Part shown: in pieces, positions 9,761 to 17,812 of the stretch
Numbering within the stretch: the stretch's first letter is position 1
Layout of the letters: each line of letters opens with the position of its first letter
Assembly: GCF_003258515.1 (NCBI RefSeq)
Contig: NZ_QGEH01000004.1
Coordinates: 282,319 to 346,318, forward strand
DNA from: Marinobacter bohaiensis
GTDB lineage: Bacteria > Pseudomonadota > Gammaproteobacteria > Pseudomonadales > Oleiphilaceae
Reading direction: 5' to 3'
DNA length: 64,000 nt
Position numbers and translations under genes: made by a program
The notes under the pieces: model-generated
What the model was told of the DNA's origin: nothing
Databases searched by the model: none
Seen by the model: only the letters and a program-made list of their open reading frames with translations

Positions 9761-9910
9761 ATGACGATCGTTCGCTTTTCCTGCCGGGAACCTCTGAGAA
9801 AACCTGTCGCTGAACGGCCACGGAATGGACCGCAAACCGACCAATTTCGGGGCGGAGCACCCCAATATGGGGCGTTTCCGGCGTCAGACTTTGTCAAAGG
9901 CACCCGTTAT

Positions 9911-9945
9911 ACAAAGAAGGCCCGCAGTGCGGGCCTTCCTTTAGA
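9911..9945 (-). terminator. Terminator after ahpC
   Basis: A 10-bp GC-rich stem, GAAGGCCCGC / GCGGGCCTTC, with a 3-nt loop, followed on the minus strand by TTTGTAT. It lies just downstream of the ahpC stop and separates ahpC from ahpF transcription. Confidence 0.75.
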
Positions 9946-9965
9946 GCTTCACCGGAAGGCGAAAC

Positions 9966-10529
9966 TTAGATCTTGCCAACCAGGTCCAGGGAAGGAGCCA
10001 GCGTTTCTTCGCCTTCCTTCCACTTGGCCGGGCAGACTTCGCCCGGGTTGTTGCGAACGTACTGAGCGGCTTTAACCTTGCGCAGCAGGTCGTCAGCGTC
10101 ACGGCCGATGCCTTCGGCAGTGATTTCAACGGCCTGGATAACGCCGTCCGGATCGATCAGGAAGGTAGCGCGGTCGGCCAGGCCCTGGCCTTCACGCATC
10201 ACACCGAAGTTGTTGGTGATGGTGCCGGTCTGGTCGCCAACCATGTAGTAGCTGATCTTGCCGATGGTTTCGGAGCTGTCGTGCCACGCCTTGTGAGTGA
10301 AGTGAGTGTCGGTGGACACGGAGAAGACTTCCACGCCCAGCTTCTGCAGCTCGTCGTACTTGTCGGCCACGTCGCCCAGCTCAGTCGGGCAAACGAAAGT
10401 GAAGTCAGCCGGGTAGAAGAAGAAGACCGCCCACTTGCCTTTCACGTCGGCTTCGGAAATCTCAACGAACTCGCCCTGTTTGAAGGCGGTGGCGTTAAAC
10501 GGCTTGATCTCGCTGTTAACAATGCCCAT
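9966..10529 (-). CDS. ahpC: Alkyl hydroperoxide reductase subunit C (AhpC/Prx1 2-Cys peroxiredoxin)
   Basis: A 187-residue protein, the same size as E. coli AhpC. The peroxidatic cysteine is Cys47 in [10 protein letters not shown], the resolving cysteine is Cys166 in EVCPAKW, and the GGxG-like segment [17 protein letters not shown] is present. It reduces hydrogen peroxide and alkyl hydroperoxides and is recycled by AhpF, encoded downstream. A GAGGAGA ribosome-binding site precedes the ATG. An OxyR-like site 65-101 bp upstream suggests induction by peroxide. Confidence 0.97.
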   Translation of the reverse strand: MGIVNSEIKPFNATAFKQGEFVEISEADVKGKWAVFFFYPADFTFVCPTELGDVADKYDELQKLGVEVFSVSTDTHFTHKAWHDSSETIGKISYYMVGDQTGTITNNFGVMREGQGLADRATFLIDPDGVIQAVEITAEGIGRDADDLLRKVKAAQYVRNNPGEVCPAKWKEGEETLAPSLDLVGKI

Positions 10530-10593
10530 TTGGAATATCTCCTCAAAAGTTGATTCGGATGCGTAAGGTAACGGGAAGCCCGAGACCCTTTAA

Positions 10594-10630
10594 ATTGATA
10601 ATTCTTAAATGACCCATAGGGGTGATCTAT
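10594..10630 (-). promoter_or_regulatory. Candidate OxyR binding site upstream of ahpC
   Basis: A perfect ATAG-N7-CTAT half-site at 10616-10630 is preceded at 11-bp steps by ATTG (10594) and TTAA (10605). The layout is nearly identical to the site before ahpF, including the TTAA element. The right position and the known OxyR control of ahpC in related bacteria support the call. Confidence 0.65.
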
Positions 10631-10817
10631 AGAGTGGGTATAAAAACCTGCTTTTCAATCGCTTATACGTATTTACCCTGACACCCTGCTATCGCAGGCA
10701 TGGCACGATTTAAGCATGAAAAAGCTCCCCCTTCCGCAGGGCGTAGCCCTCCGGATGAGTTTCTTGTAACGCAACGGCATTACACTGGTGTTTCCAGTCA
10801 CTTCTGGGACTATTGCC

Positions 10818-11708
10818 ATGCAAGAAGCAATCCTGATCATCGGCGGCGCTTCCCTCGACACCATCGTCCAGCTCGACGACCTCCCGCAGCCGGTTCCGCA
10901 AACCATCTGGCCCCGCCGGAGCTATCGAGCCCTGGGCAGTACCGGGGCGGGCAAGGCACTTAACCTTGTCGGACTGGAGCAACGGGTGACGCTTCACACG
11001 CTGCTGGGACGGGATGAGGCCGGCCGCACGATTCAAGATGCCCTGGAAGCGACGGGCCTGACGCTGCTGGTGGAGGAAACCGACGCGCCCACCGAGCAGC
11101 ACGTCAACCTCATGGACCCACACGGCCGCCGGATATCGCTGTTCGTACAGCCGCCGGCAGCCCCGGACCGGGTCGACTGGGCAGCGGTCCGCGCCGCGAT
11201 GACCCGCTGCCCGCTGGTGGTGGTGAACATCCTCGATTACGCCCGACCGGCGCTGGAGCTGGCCCGGAACAGCGGCACGCCCATCTGGACGGACCTGCAC
11301 GACTACGACGGCCGCAACCCTCACCACCGGACCTTTATCGACGCCGCCGATGTAATCTTCCTGTCCAGCGACAACCTGCCCGACTACAGGGCGTTCATGC
11401 GGGCGCAGATGGATCAGGGCAAGTCGATGGTCGTGTGCACCCATGGCAGCCAGGGCGCAACGCTGCTGGATCGTGACGGTCGATGGCTTGAGCAGCCGGC
11501 GTTCGCGGTTCCACAGGTCGTCGATACCAACGGTGCCGGCGACGCCTTTTTCAGCGGCTTCCTTTATGGACACCTGCGCGGCGACTCCCCGGCCCGCTGC
11601 CTGCAGCTCGCGGCCGCGTGCGGCGCCCTGGCGGTGCAATCCACCGGCCTGGCCCGCGAGACTCTGTCACCGGCGACGCTGGATGCGGTCATTGCCGGCT
11701 ATCGATGA
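10818..11708 (+). CDS. PfkB-family carbohydrate kinase (ribokinase-like)
   Basis: A 296-residue protein begun at the ATG at 10818, because IIGGASLDTIVQLDDLP must be near the N-terminus; a GTG 30 nt upstream is also in frame. STGAGKALNLVGLEQRVTLHTLLG is the N-terminal substrate-binding GG/GK region, and VVDTNGAGDAFFSGFLYGHLRG is PfkB signature 2 with the catalytic Asp of NGAGDAF. Members phosphorylate ribose, adenosine, fructose and similar substrates with ATP. It stands alone on the plus strand, divergent from ahpC. No neighbour indicates the sugar. Confidence 0.9.
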   Translation: MQEAILIIGGASLDTIVQLDDLPQPVPQTIWPRRSYRALGSTGAGKALNLVGLEQRVTLHTLLGRDEAGRTIQDALEATGLTLLVEETDAPTEQHVNLMDPHGRRISLFVQPPAAPDRVDWAAVRAAMTRCPLVVVNILDYARPALELARNSGTPIWTDLHDYDGRNPHHRTFIDAADVIFLSSDNLPDYRAFMRAQMDQGKSMVVCTHGSQGATLLDRDGRWLEQPAFAVPQVVDTNGAGDAFFSGFLYGHLRGDSPARCLQLAAACGALAVQSTGLARETLSPATLDAVIAGYR

Positions 11709-11870
11709 CGAGCGCCCCTACCAGCAGGCATACGTCCAATTGCGTATGCCGCCTGACAAGATCTGACATTGTCCACCCACCATGGCCGCTATACTGTATG
11801 CCGATTCAACGTCCCGACTTGTCATTCACTCAGCCGCCATTCATACACTCCCTCGAATCCGACAATACCC

Positions 11871-12632
11871 ATGCGCCTTCTGCTGACGATCTGTCTGATC
11901 CTGACGTCACTGACCGCCCAGGCGGACAGGCAACGCGTGGTGGTGGGCGTCAATCACGCGCCGCCCTATCGGATCATCGAAGATGGGCACATCGGCGGCT
12001 TCTATATCGACGTGTTCAACGAGATCGGACGTCAGTTGGACTGGGAAATTGTCTATCGGGAAGCGCCCTTCCGCCGGCTGCTGAAACTGATGGAGGACGG
12101 CCAGGTGGACGTGATGCTCGGGCCGGTCCGGACGCCCGAGCGGGAAACCTACATGGCCTACGTGGCTCAGGCTTTTCCGGCGGAGCAGCGGCTGTTCTTC
12201 TATCAGCAACCGGAAAACCGCATCACCGAATACGGTGACCTCGCCGGCAAGACGATCGGCATGCTGCGCGGCAGCGCCCACTTTCCCCGGTTCGACCGTG
12301 ATGACACCCTGGACAAGGCCCCCGCCACGCGCTATCGAAACCTGATGCAGATGCTGGCCATGGACCATGTGGACGTGGTCATCGCGCCGGAGCTGATGGG
12401 CCTGCAACTCATCGACCGGGAAGGACTGGATGTCCACGTCTCGCCCTACACGGTACCCGGCAAACCCGCCTGGATCGCCGTATCCCGGCGCTCTCCAATG
12501 CTCCAGCAACAGCAAGCCCTGCGCACCACCCTCGACCGCTTCCGTCAGACCCCGCGCTATCACAATCTGCTGCTGCGCTATCGCTCCGGTATCACTGGCG
12601 AACCAGCCACGCTGCAGGTGCATACCGACTAG
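11871..12632 (+). CDS. Periplasmic amino-acid-type solute-binding protein (SBP family 3)
   Basis: A 253-residue protein from the ATG at 11871, giving a clean signal peptide (MRLLLTICLILTSLTAQA). VVVGVNHAPPYRIIEDGHIGGFYIDVFNEIG is the usual opening of family-3 binding proteins, and LAGKTIGMLRGSAHFPRFD marks the second lobe. No permease or ATPase gene is next to it. It may therefore be an orphan binding protein feeding a distant transporter, or an envelope sensor, as seen for several such proteins in marine gammaproteobacteria. Confidence 0.82.
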   Translation: MRLLLTICLILTSLTAQADRQRVVVGVNHAPPYRIIEDGHIGGFYIDVFNEIGRQLDWEIVYREAPFRRLLKLMEDGQVDVMLGPVRTPERETYMAYVAQAFPAEQRLFFYQQPENRITEYGDLAGKTIGMLRGSAHFPRFDRDDTLDKAPATRYRNLMQMLAMDHVDVVIAPELMGLQLIDREGLDVHVSPYTVPGKPAWIAVSRRSPMLQQQQALRTTLDRFRQTPRYHNLLLRYRSGITGEPATLQVHTD

Positions 12633-12876
12633 GCTGATTCGCTGCGCTACGGTAATTCCCTATCCCTCTTTTGCCCCCCCGGAAGGGTGGATTCGGGTTT
12701 CTACGAATGGCGAATTATCGTCCAAAAACTGGATAATAGAAAACTTCGACCTCCCGCTTTACCTCCGTAAGTCATTAAATTCATTGACGAATACGGGTTT
12801 CCTTGTATTCCCCGAAAACAGTTCGGGACCTATCATATTGTCATCATCAATTAACCCCTCTACTGGAGATGACGTT

Positions 12877-13032
12877 ATGAAATCCGTATTCAGCGTATTC
12901 AACAAATGGAAGAAGAAGCGCGACTTCGCTTACATGGTCGGCCGTATGGACGAGCGCCTGCTGCTGGACGTGGGCTACTCCCGCGCCGAAGCCGAAGAGC
13001 GCCTGAGCACACCGTTCTGGAAGTTCCACTAA
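12877..13032 (+). CDS. Small DUF1127 (YjiS-like) protein
   Basis: A 51-residue basic protein, MKSVFSVFNKWKKKRD..., with a CTGGAG ribosome-binding site 10 nt before the ATG. MDERLLLDVGYSRAEAEE matches the DUF1127 core. Small Arg/Lys-rich DUF1127 proteins in other proteobacteria bind RNA or tune phosphate and carbon physiology; which applies here is unknown. The AT-rich 244 bp upstream probably holds its promoter, but I could not fix a -35/-10 pair. Confidence 0.85.
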   Translation: MKSVFSVFNKWKKKRDFAYMVGRMDERLLLDVGYSRAEAEERLSTPFWKFH

Positions 13033-13186
13033 GCACCACCGGAACGCGGCCTCACGGCCGACACCGTCCCCACGTCGGTAGATCGCAGCTCGCCGCATAA
13101 GCGACTGGATTCCGGGGACACTTCAAGCCCACGCTCATGATTCATCACCGGGCTTGTACCCATACCGACACCGCGTTAGAAGAAGA

Positions 13187-13223
13187 CGGGGCGAGCCAGG
13201 CGACCATCGCCCAGCCCGCCCCG
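13187..13223 (-). terminator. Long GC-rich stem-loop, probable terminator of the sulfotransferase gene
   Basis: Outer arms CGGGGCG / CGCCCCG and an inner stem GGCGA / TCGCC form a two-part hairpin about 80 bp downstream of the minus-strand sulfotransferase stop. On that strand it is followed by the pyrimidine-rich TCTTCTTCT. The U-tract is imperfect. Confidence 0.45.
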
Positions 13224-13304
13224 GAATAACCTTTCCTCCCGCCGACGGCGGCACGCCCTGTCCCCTGCATCACCTGACACGAGTTCCGGAAACTGAAACC
13301 CGCT

Positions 13305-14282
13305 TCAGGCCGGCGATTGCAGGCTCGCAAGCACGCGCTTGTCCGGCATGCCATCCTCGTCATAGAGCGACGCCAGCCCGAACTGTTCGAGAATGGACAG
13401 CCCCTCGTCAATCAGCCGCGGCTCGATATCGTCCTTCCACGACGTCACCGGTGAGGACCCGGACGCCAGGCTGGTTTCATTACGCACCACCCGGCTGGGT
13501 CGGTTGATCAGCGCCTGGTCGAGTTCGATGCGGTAGTCCGGCTGCCCCTGCAGGAAACCGAATAGCCGGGACACTTCCCGGTTGGGCTCGGCGTAGATGC
13601 TCTCATAGAAACTGACGTAGATATCCTGCGGTGCGAACTGGCGCAGGGGCACCGTGTTGATGATCGACCAGATGAGGATGTGGTTGAGCAACAGGTCGCT
13701 CCGCGCACTGGTGCGGCGAATCAGGTCTTCGTAGGGTGCCAGGAAATCCTCGTACAGCGCCGGCTGCTTGAGCAAATCCATAGGTTCGGACGCCCAGTAC
13801 CAGTCCTTCTTACGTGCCTTGGACTGGGCCACGGCAAAGGGATTACGGATCAGCAGCACCGGTTTGACCCAGTCCAGCTCCCGGCACACCGCATGGCACA
13901 TCAGATTGGCGAAGATGTCCTTAACCAGCAGGCCACGGTAGAAGAACGCTTTGTTGGCGACATCCACCCGCTGGTCGCACAGCCGGCCGCTGAGGATGGT
14001 CCGGGCCAGATTCCGGAGTTCGTCGTTCATCTCCCCGCCGCGCACGTACAGGTGCGGCGTAAAGGTGCCGGCCCCCTGCGCCAGCTGCGGATGGAACGGC
14101 TCGAACATCTCCCGGTAGCCACGGTCGTGGTTGATCAGGTCGGACACCCAGGTGGTGCCGCTACGCCCATCGCCGATCAGCCAGACCGCATCGCGGTAAT
14201 TTCCCAGCGCATGGTTGGCGCGCAGGACCAGACGCTTGCCAAGGGTCCGGGCCCTCGAAGTGATGCCGGTAGCTCTATCCAT
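13305..14282 (-). CDS. PAPS-dependent sulfotransferase family protein
   Basis: A 325-residue cytoplasmic protein. VWLIGDGRSGTTWVSDLI near residue 35 is the 5'-phosphosulfate loop (GxGRSGTT). VKPVLLIRNPFAVAQSKARK around residue 150 is the 3'-phosphate-binding motif with R and S. Such enzymes move sulfate from PAPS to a hydroxyl or amine on a carbohydrate, lipid or small molecule. There is no operon partner and the substrate is unknown. The 358 bp upstream are non-coding. Confidence 0.85.
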   Translation of the reverse strand: MDRATGITSRARTLGKRLVLRANHALGNYRDAVWLIGDGRSGTTWVSDLINHDRGYREMFEPFHPQLAQGAGTFTPHLYVRGGEMNDELRNLARTILSGRLCDQRVDVANKAFFYRGLLVKDIFANLMCHAVCRELDWVKPVLLIRNPFAVAQSKARKKDWYWASEPMDLLKQPALYEDFLAPYEDLIRRTSARSDLLLNHILIWSIINTVPLRQFAPQDIYVSFYESIYAEPNREVSRLFGFLQGQPDYRIELDQALINRPSRVVRNETSLASGSSPVTSWKDDIEPRLIDEGLSILEQFGLASLYDEDGMPDKRVLASLQSPA

Positions 14283-14640
14283 CGTTCACGCGTTCCCTCA
14301 CAGTGAATGGTGTATCGCCGAGTTTTCTGCTCTTGTTGTTATCGAGAGTGGGTATCAGGCATTGATATCAAGTGTTGCGATCAAATCATAGCGGGCACCC
14401 ATCGCGATCAAAGACCTGTCTATCCTGGCGCCACACCGACCTGATTTATACCAGATCCATGCCAGTTTTTTGTTTCAGCGGCGAGTCACCTTCTATGTGA
14501 TGTGCCGGAGCGCAGCGATGCCCCGCCCCTCTCCAGCAAATAATCTGGCAAACACCCGATCGAAGACGTATGATCGCCATCCAAATTCACGCACGTACCG
14601 TGCAGCGGCGCCCCGGGCGCCCACAGAAAAGGAGCTCACC
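14283..14640. other. Intergenic region without a supported gene
   Basis: No frame with coding character. A GCGATCAAA motif occurs twice, around 14379 and 14405. The stretch must hold the promoters of the minus-strand sulfotransferase and the plus-strand leader that starts near 14630, but I could not assign -35/-10 boxes. Confidence 0.4.
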
Positions 14641-14673
14641 ATGAAACAACGGACACAGGTATCCCGTTACTGA
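14641..14673 (+). CDS. Ten-codon sORF, possible leader peptide
   Basis: The peptide MKQRTQVSRY is preceded by a strong AAAGGAG ribosome-binding site 8 nt before the ATG. After its stop come a stem (GCCTTCC / GGAAGGC), a short stem (CGTGC / GCACG) and then an intrinsic terminator at 14744-14775. The small-protein gene at 14836 lies just past that terminator. A short ORF with a strong ribosome-binding site followed by alternative stems and a terminator looks like an attenuator, though the peptide has no run of one amino acid. A standalone small RNA is equally possible. Confidence 0.4.
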   Translation: MKQRTQVSRY

Positions 14674-14743
14674 TATCGCCTTCCTCCTTTTGTGGCTGGA
14701 AGGCATAAGGTCTTCCGGCGCGGTGCGTGCAAGCACGACGAAA

Positions 14744-14775
14744 CCCTGGTGGACCCTGTTCACCAGGGTTTTTTT
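14744..14775 (+). terminator. Rho-independent terminator in the leader
   Basis: An 8-bp stem CCCTGGTG / CACCAGGG is followed by seven T residues. It lies between the ten-codon sORF and the 80-residue small-protein gene. Confidence 0.85.
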
Positions 14776-14835
14776 ATGGTCGCTCCGGCGACCCGCCGGC
14801 TACTCCGGCAACATCCACAGCAAGGAGAAAAAAAC

Positions 14836-15078
14836 ATGGCCAAAGGCCCCAAACCCATGCGCAACTGGGCGGCCACGAACCCGCTGATGCGCAAGGGCGG
14901 CCCGCACCGGGTCGCCAAACTCAAACAGCGTCCACGCCAGGATACACGCCAGGCGCTGGACGCCTTCGAAGACTGGCTGGATGAGGAAACGACCACCTCG
15001 TCACAGCACCACAACGAAGGGCCTCAGGGCCCTTCTTTTATTCGTGCGCCCTTTCTTGTGCGCGCCACCGCCATCTGA
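14836..15078 (+). CDS. Small basic protein of unknown function
   Basis: An 80-residue frame, MAKGPKPMRNWAATNPLMRK..., with an AAGGAGA ribosome-binding site 7 nt before the ATG. The first 55 residues are basic, then acidic (DAFEDWLDEE), and look like real coding sequence. The last third reads through the terminator hairpin at 15016-15040, suggesting that an ancestral stop near there was lost or that only the N-terminal part is functional. I do not recognise the family. No membrane segment or signal is seen. Confidence 0.55.
   Translation: MAKGPKPMRNWAATNPLMRKGGPHRVAKLKQRPRQDTRQALDAFEDWLDEETTTSSQHHNEGPQGPSFIRAPFLVRATAI
15016..15040 (+). terminator. Terminator hairpin inside the 3' end of the small basic protein frame
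   Basis: Stem GAAGGGCC / GGCCCTTC followed by TTTTATT. It overlaps codons 61-69 of the 14836-15078 frame. Confidence 0.65.
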
Positions 15079-15162
15079 CCTGCCGCAAACCAACGCCCCT
15101 ATCCTACCCGGCCATCCGTATCCCAGCCCCGTTGACCCGGCCCATACTCGCCGAGCGCCCAC

Positions 15163-15197
15163 AAAAAAGGGCGCGCTGGCCCAGGCCAGACACGCCC
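15163..15197 (-). terminator. Terminator of the permease-nitrilase operon
   Basis: On the minus strand an imperfect GC-rich stem (arms from GGGCG...TGGCC and its complement) is followed by TTTTTT. It lies 40-75 bp downstream of the nitrilase stop. Confidence 0.7.
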
Positions 15198-15235
15198 CGA
15201 AAGCGGTTCGCTAACGAACCGGGGACAGGAAGGGA

Positions 15236-16114
15236 TCAGCTCAATCGTCGCGGGTCCAGACGGCCCTCGTACATGGGCAGCTCCAGCACCGGATCGTCCG
15301 TGCGGAACTGAGACCAGACGCGGTTGAGGCCGGCGGTGCCGAAGGTCCTGACCCGTTCCACCTCTTCCAGATTGAGCACGTCGGTAAGGATGCCGGCGGA
15401 CGCGCCACTCATGGCGGCCCGCTCCCGGCCCTCCGGGTCCACGATCAGGCTTTGGCCGACGCCGGTGGGCTCGGCCACATTGGCGCTGACCACGAACACC
15501 TGGTTGAAGATGGCGTTGGCCTTGACCAGCACCTGTTCCTGGGCCCGGTCGCAGGTAGTGGTCGCGGCCTGGTTGATGATTACCTCGGCCCCCATCCACG
15601 CCAACTGGCGCGAGACTTCCGGGAACCAGATGTCGTAGCAGACCGCCAGACCCACCCGGCCCACGCCGGGCACCTCGAACACCTCGAAGCGCTTGCCCGG
15701 CCGGTAGGGTTCGAACGGGCGCCAGGGGAAGCACTTGCGGTACGCCGCCACCAGCTCGCCGTCCGGTGAGAACACCGGCGCCGTGTTGTAGAGGTGGCCG
15801 TCCTCGCCGCGCTCGCAGATGGTGCCCGGCAACAGCCACACGCCCAGCCTGGCGGCGATCGCCCCCAGGCGGCGAATGCGCGATCCGTTGAGCGGCTCGG
15901 CGATGCTCTCCAGCAATGCGGTGCGCTCCTCCGGTGTGCCTTCCGCCGCGCACAGATGCAGCTCGGGATAGACCACCATGCGCCTGGGCTCAAACCCCGG
16001 CCCGAAGTCGCTCAGGTGGGTGGCGATCTCGTGCTCGAATCCATCCAGGCTGGCGTCCGTCCCCGGGCGCCGTGAAGGCGCCTGGACCAGCAATATGGGC
16101 AAGTATCGGGACAT
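15236..16114 (-). CDS. Carbon-nitrogen hydrolase (nitrilase superfamily)
   Basis: A 292-residue protein. The catalytic triad is visible: Glu in VVYPELHL, Lys in AYRKCFPWRPFEPYRPG, and Cys in GLAVCYDIWFPEVSRQLA. The ATG at 16114 is preferred over an in-frame GTG 12 nt earlier, because a GAGTGAG motif is spaced correctly for it. The superfamily hydrolyses nitriles or amides, for example N-carbamoylputrescine or omega-amides. The gene follows the amino-acid/amine permease by 42 nt, so uptake and hydrolysis of the same nitrogen compound is likely. The exact substrate is not determined. Confidence 0.88.
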   Translation of the reverse strand: MSRYLPILLVQAPSRRPGTDASLDGFEHEIATHLSDFGPGFEPRRMVVYPELHLCAAEGTPEERTALLESIAEPLNGSRIRRLGAIAARLGVWLLPGTICERGEDGHLYNTAPVFSPDGELVAAYRKCFPWRPFEPYRPGKRFEVFEVPGVGRVGLAVCYDIWFPEVSRQLAWMGAEVIINQAATTTCDRAQEQVLVKANAIFNQVFVVSANVAEPTGVGQSLIVDPEGRERAAMSGASAGILTDVLNLEEVERVRTFGTAGLNRVWSQFRTDDPVLELPMYEGRLDPRRLS

Positions 16115-16156
16115 ACGGTTTCTCACTCTTTGTTCAAATCGGAACCGGCGGGGTGC

Positions 16157-17530
16157 TCAGACCGGCTCCGGCGTGCTCGAGCCGTTCTCAGGCATTTCCT
16201 CACTGAAATCCACTTCCGGCGGCTTGCGGGTGAAGAAGCGGGTCAGATGCGTCAGGTGGATCAGACCGATCGCCAGCCAGACCAGCCCCAGCACCACGGC
16301 GTGGATGTCCAGCTTGCTCATCAGCCACAGGTTCACTCCGGCACCGACCAGCGGCACGACGACCGCCTTGAGCACGCCGTACTCGGCCCGCATCGACGCA
16401 TCCTTCAGATACATGACGATCACCGACACGTTGACCATGGTGAACGCGATGAAAGCACCGAAGTTGATGAACGAAGCGGCCGACAACACGTCCAGGAACA
16501 GCGCCACGACGCCGATCAAACCGGTCAGCACGATGCTGAACACCGGCGTGTGGAAGCGCGGGTGCAGCGCCCCGAAGAGCTTGCGCGGCAGGACCGCATC
16601 CCGGCCCATGGCGAACAAGAGGCGCGAGGCGGAAGCCTGGGCGGCGATACCGGAGGTGAACTGCGCCAGGATCATGCCGGCCAGGAAAATCGCGCCGAAC
16701 AGATCCGCACCGATGGTTCTGGCAATCTCGAATGCGGCCGAATCGGCGTTCTCGAACACCGCCCCCGGATGCACCAACTGCGTGGTGTAACCCACCAGCA
16801 CGTAGATGCCGCCGCCGATCAGCGCCGTCAGGAGGATGGCGCGGGGGATGTTGCGCCGCGGGTTGATGGTTTCCTCGGTCAGCGTGGTCACCGCATCAAA
16901 ACCCAGGAAGGAGTACGCCGCCACCGCCGCACCGGCGGCAATCGTCGCAAAGCTCGAATCGGCGTTGAAGAACGGCGCCATGCTGAACAGCGCGTCGGTG
17001 CCGCCATCCATGAACACATGGCGCAGGGACAGCACCACGAAGAAGACGATGACCAGCACCTGGAACACCATCAGCAGCGAATTCACCTTCGCCGCCAGCT
17101 TGATGCCCATCACGTTGAGTACGGTAGTGATGCCGATGAAGCCCAGCAGGAACACCCAGGTGGGCACATCCGGAAATTTCGCGCCCAGGTAGGCCGCGCC
17201 GATCAACCAGATGACCATCGGCAGGAAGAAGTAGTCCAGCAGCACACCCCAGCCCACCATGAAGCCAACGCGGGAGTCGATGGTCTTGCGCACATAGGTG
17301 TAGGCGGACCCGGACACCGGAAACGCCCGGGACATCACACCGTAGCTGTACGCGGTGAACAGCATGGCGATGGTGGTGATGATGTAAGCGGTGGGCACCG
17401 AGCCCTGAGTGGTCGTCGCCACCACACCGAAGGTGCCCAGCACGATCAGCGGGGTCATGTAGGCCAGGCCAAAGAGCACCACAGCCTTGAGGGAGAGCGT
17501 TCGCTCCAGTTGAATTCTGTTATCAGACAT
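16157..17530 (-). CDS. APC-superfamily amino acid/amine permease
   Basis: A 457-residue inner-membrane protein with about 12 hydrophobic segments, started at the ATG at 17530 (MSDNRIQLERTLSLKAVVLF). LAYMTPLIVLGTFGVV, FPVSGSAYTYVRKTID and YSFLGFDAVTTLTEETINP are hallmarks of the APC fold; the last (TEETxNPRRNIPRAI) is typical of APC transporters of the PuuP/YbaT group. It is followed by a nitrilase-family hydrolase and is divergent from a LuxR-type regulator. Together they form a probable regulated catabolic unit for an amine or amide. Confidence 0.92.
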   Translation of the reverse strand: MSDNRIQLERTLSLKAVVLFGLAYMTPLIVLGTFGVVATTTQGSVPTAYIITTIAMLFTAYSYGVMSRAFPVSGSAYTYVRKTIDSRVGFMVGWGVLLDYFFLPMVIWLIGAAYLGAKFPDVPTWVFLLGFIGITTVLNVMGIKLAAKVNSLLMVFQVLVIVFFVVLSLRHVFMDGGTDALFSMAPFFNADSSFATIAAGAAVAAYSFLGFDAVTTLTEETINPRRNIPRAILLTALIGGGIYVLVGYTTQLVHPGAVFENADSAAFEIARTIGADLFGAIFLAGMILAQFTSGIAAQASASRLLFAMGRDAVLPRKLFGALHPRFHTPVFSIVLTGLIGVVALFLDVLSAASFINFGAFIAFTMVNVSVIVMYLKDASMRAEYGVLKAVVVPLVGAGVNLWLMSKLDIHAVVLGLVWLAIGLIHLTHLTRFFTRKPPEVDFSEEMPENGSSTPEPV

Positions 17531-17812
17531 AGCCCGTCTCCAAAATCGGTCGGGGCGTGCCGGAGCCGTCCTCGTCGTTCGAGCCGCCACCGGTCCCGCG
17601 CCCTTTTATTGGATGCCGTGCCGCGGGGTTTGGGAAGCGGCCGGCCTATTTTTCGTTATCGGGATCAACTGCTGGCCCGGACCCGGATTGCCGGCTCCAG
17701 GGCGACGCAGCTAGACTGCAATACGTAGTGATCACAGTGTCTTTAAACCGTAACGATAAGGCGCAGGGCCGAATATAACCCCAGTGTGGTATGTTTTTGA
17801 GAGCAGTCATCC

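Noticed and set aside
12630..12870. Possible promoter before the DUF1127 gene
   Set aside because: AT-rich but no -35/-10 pair with proper spacing could be fixed.
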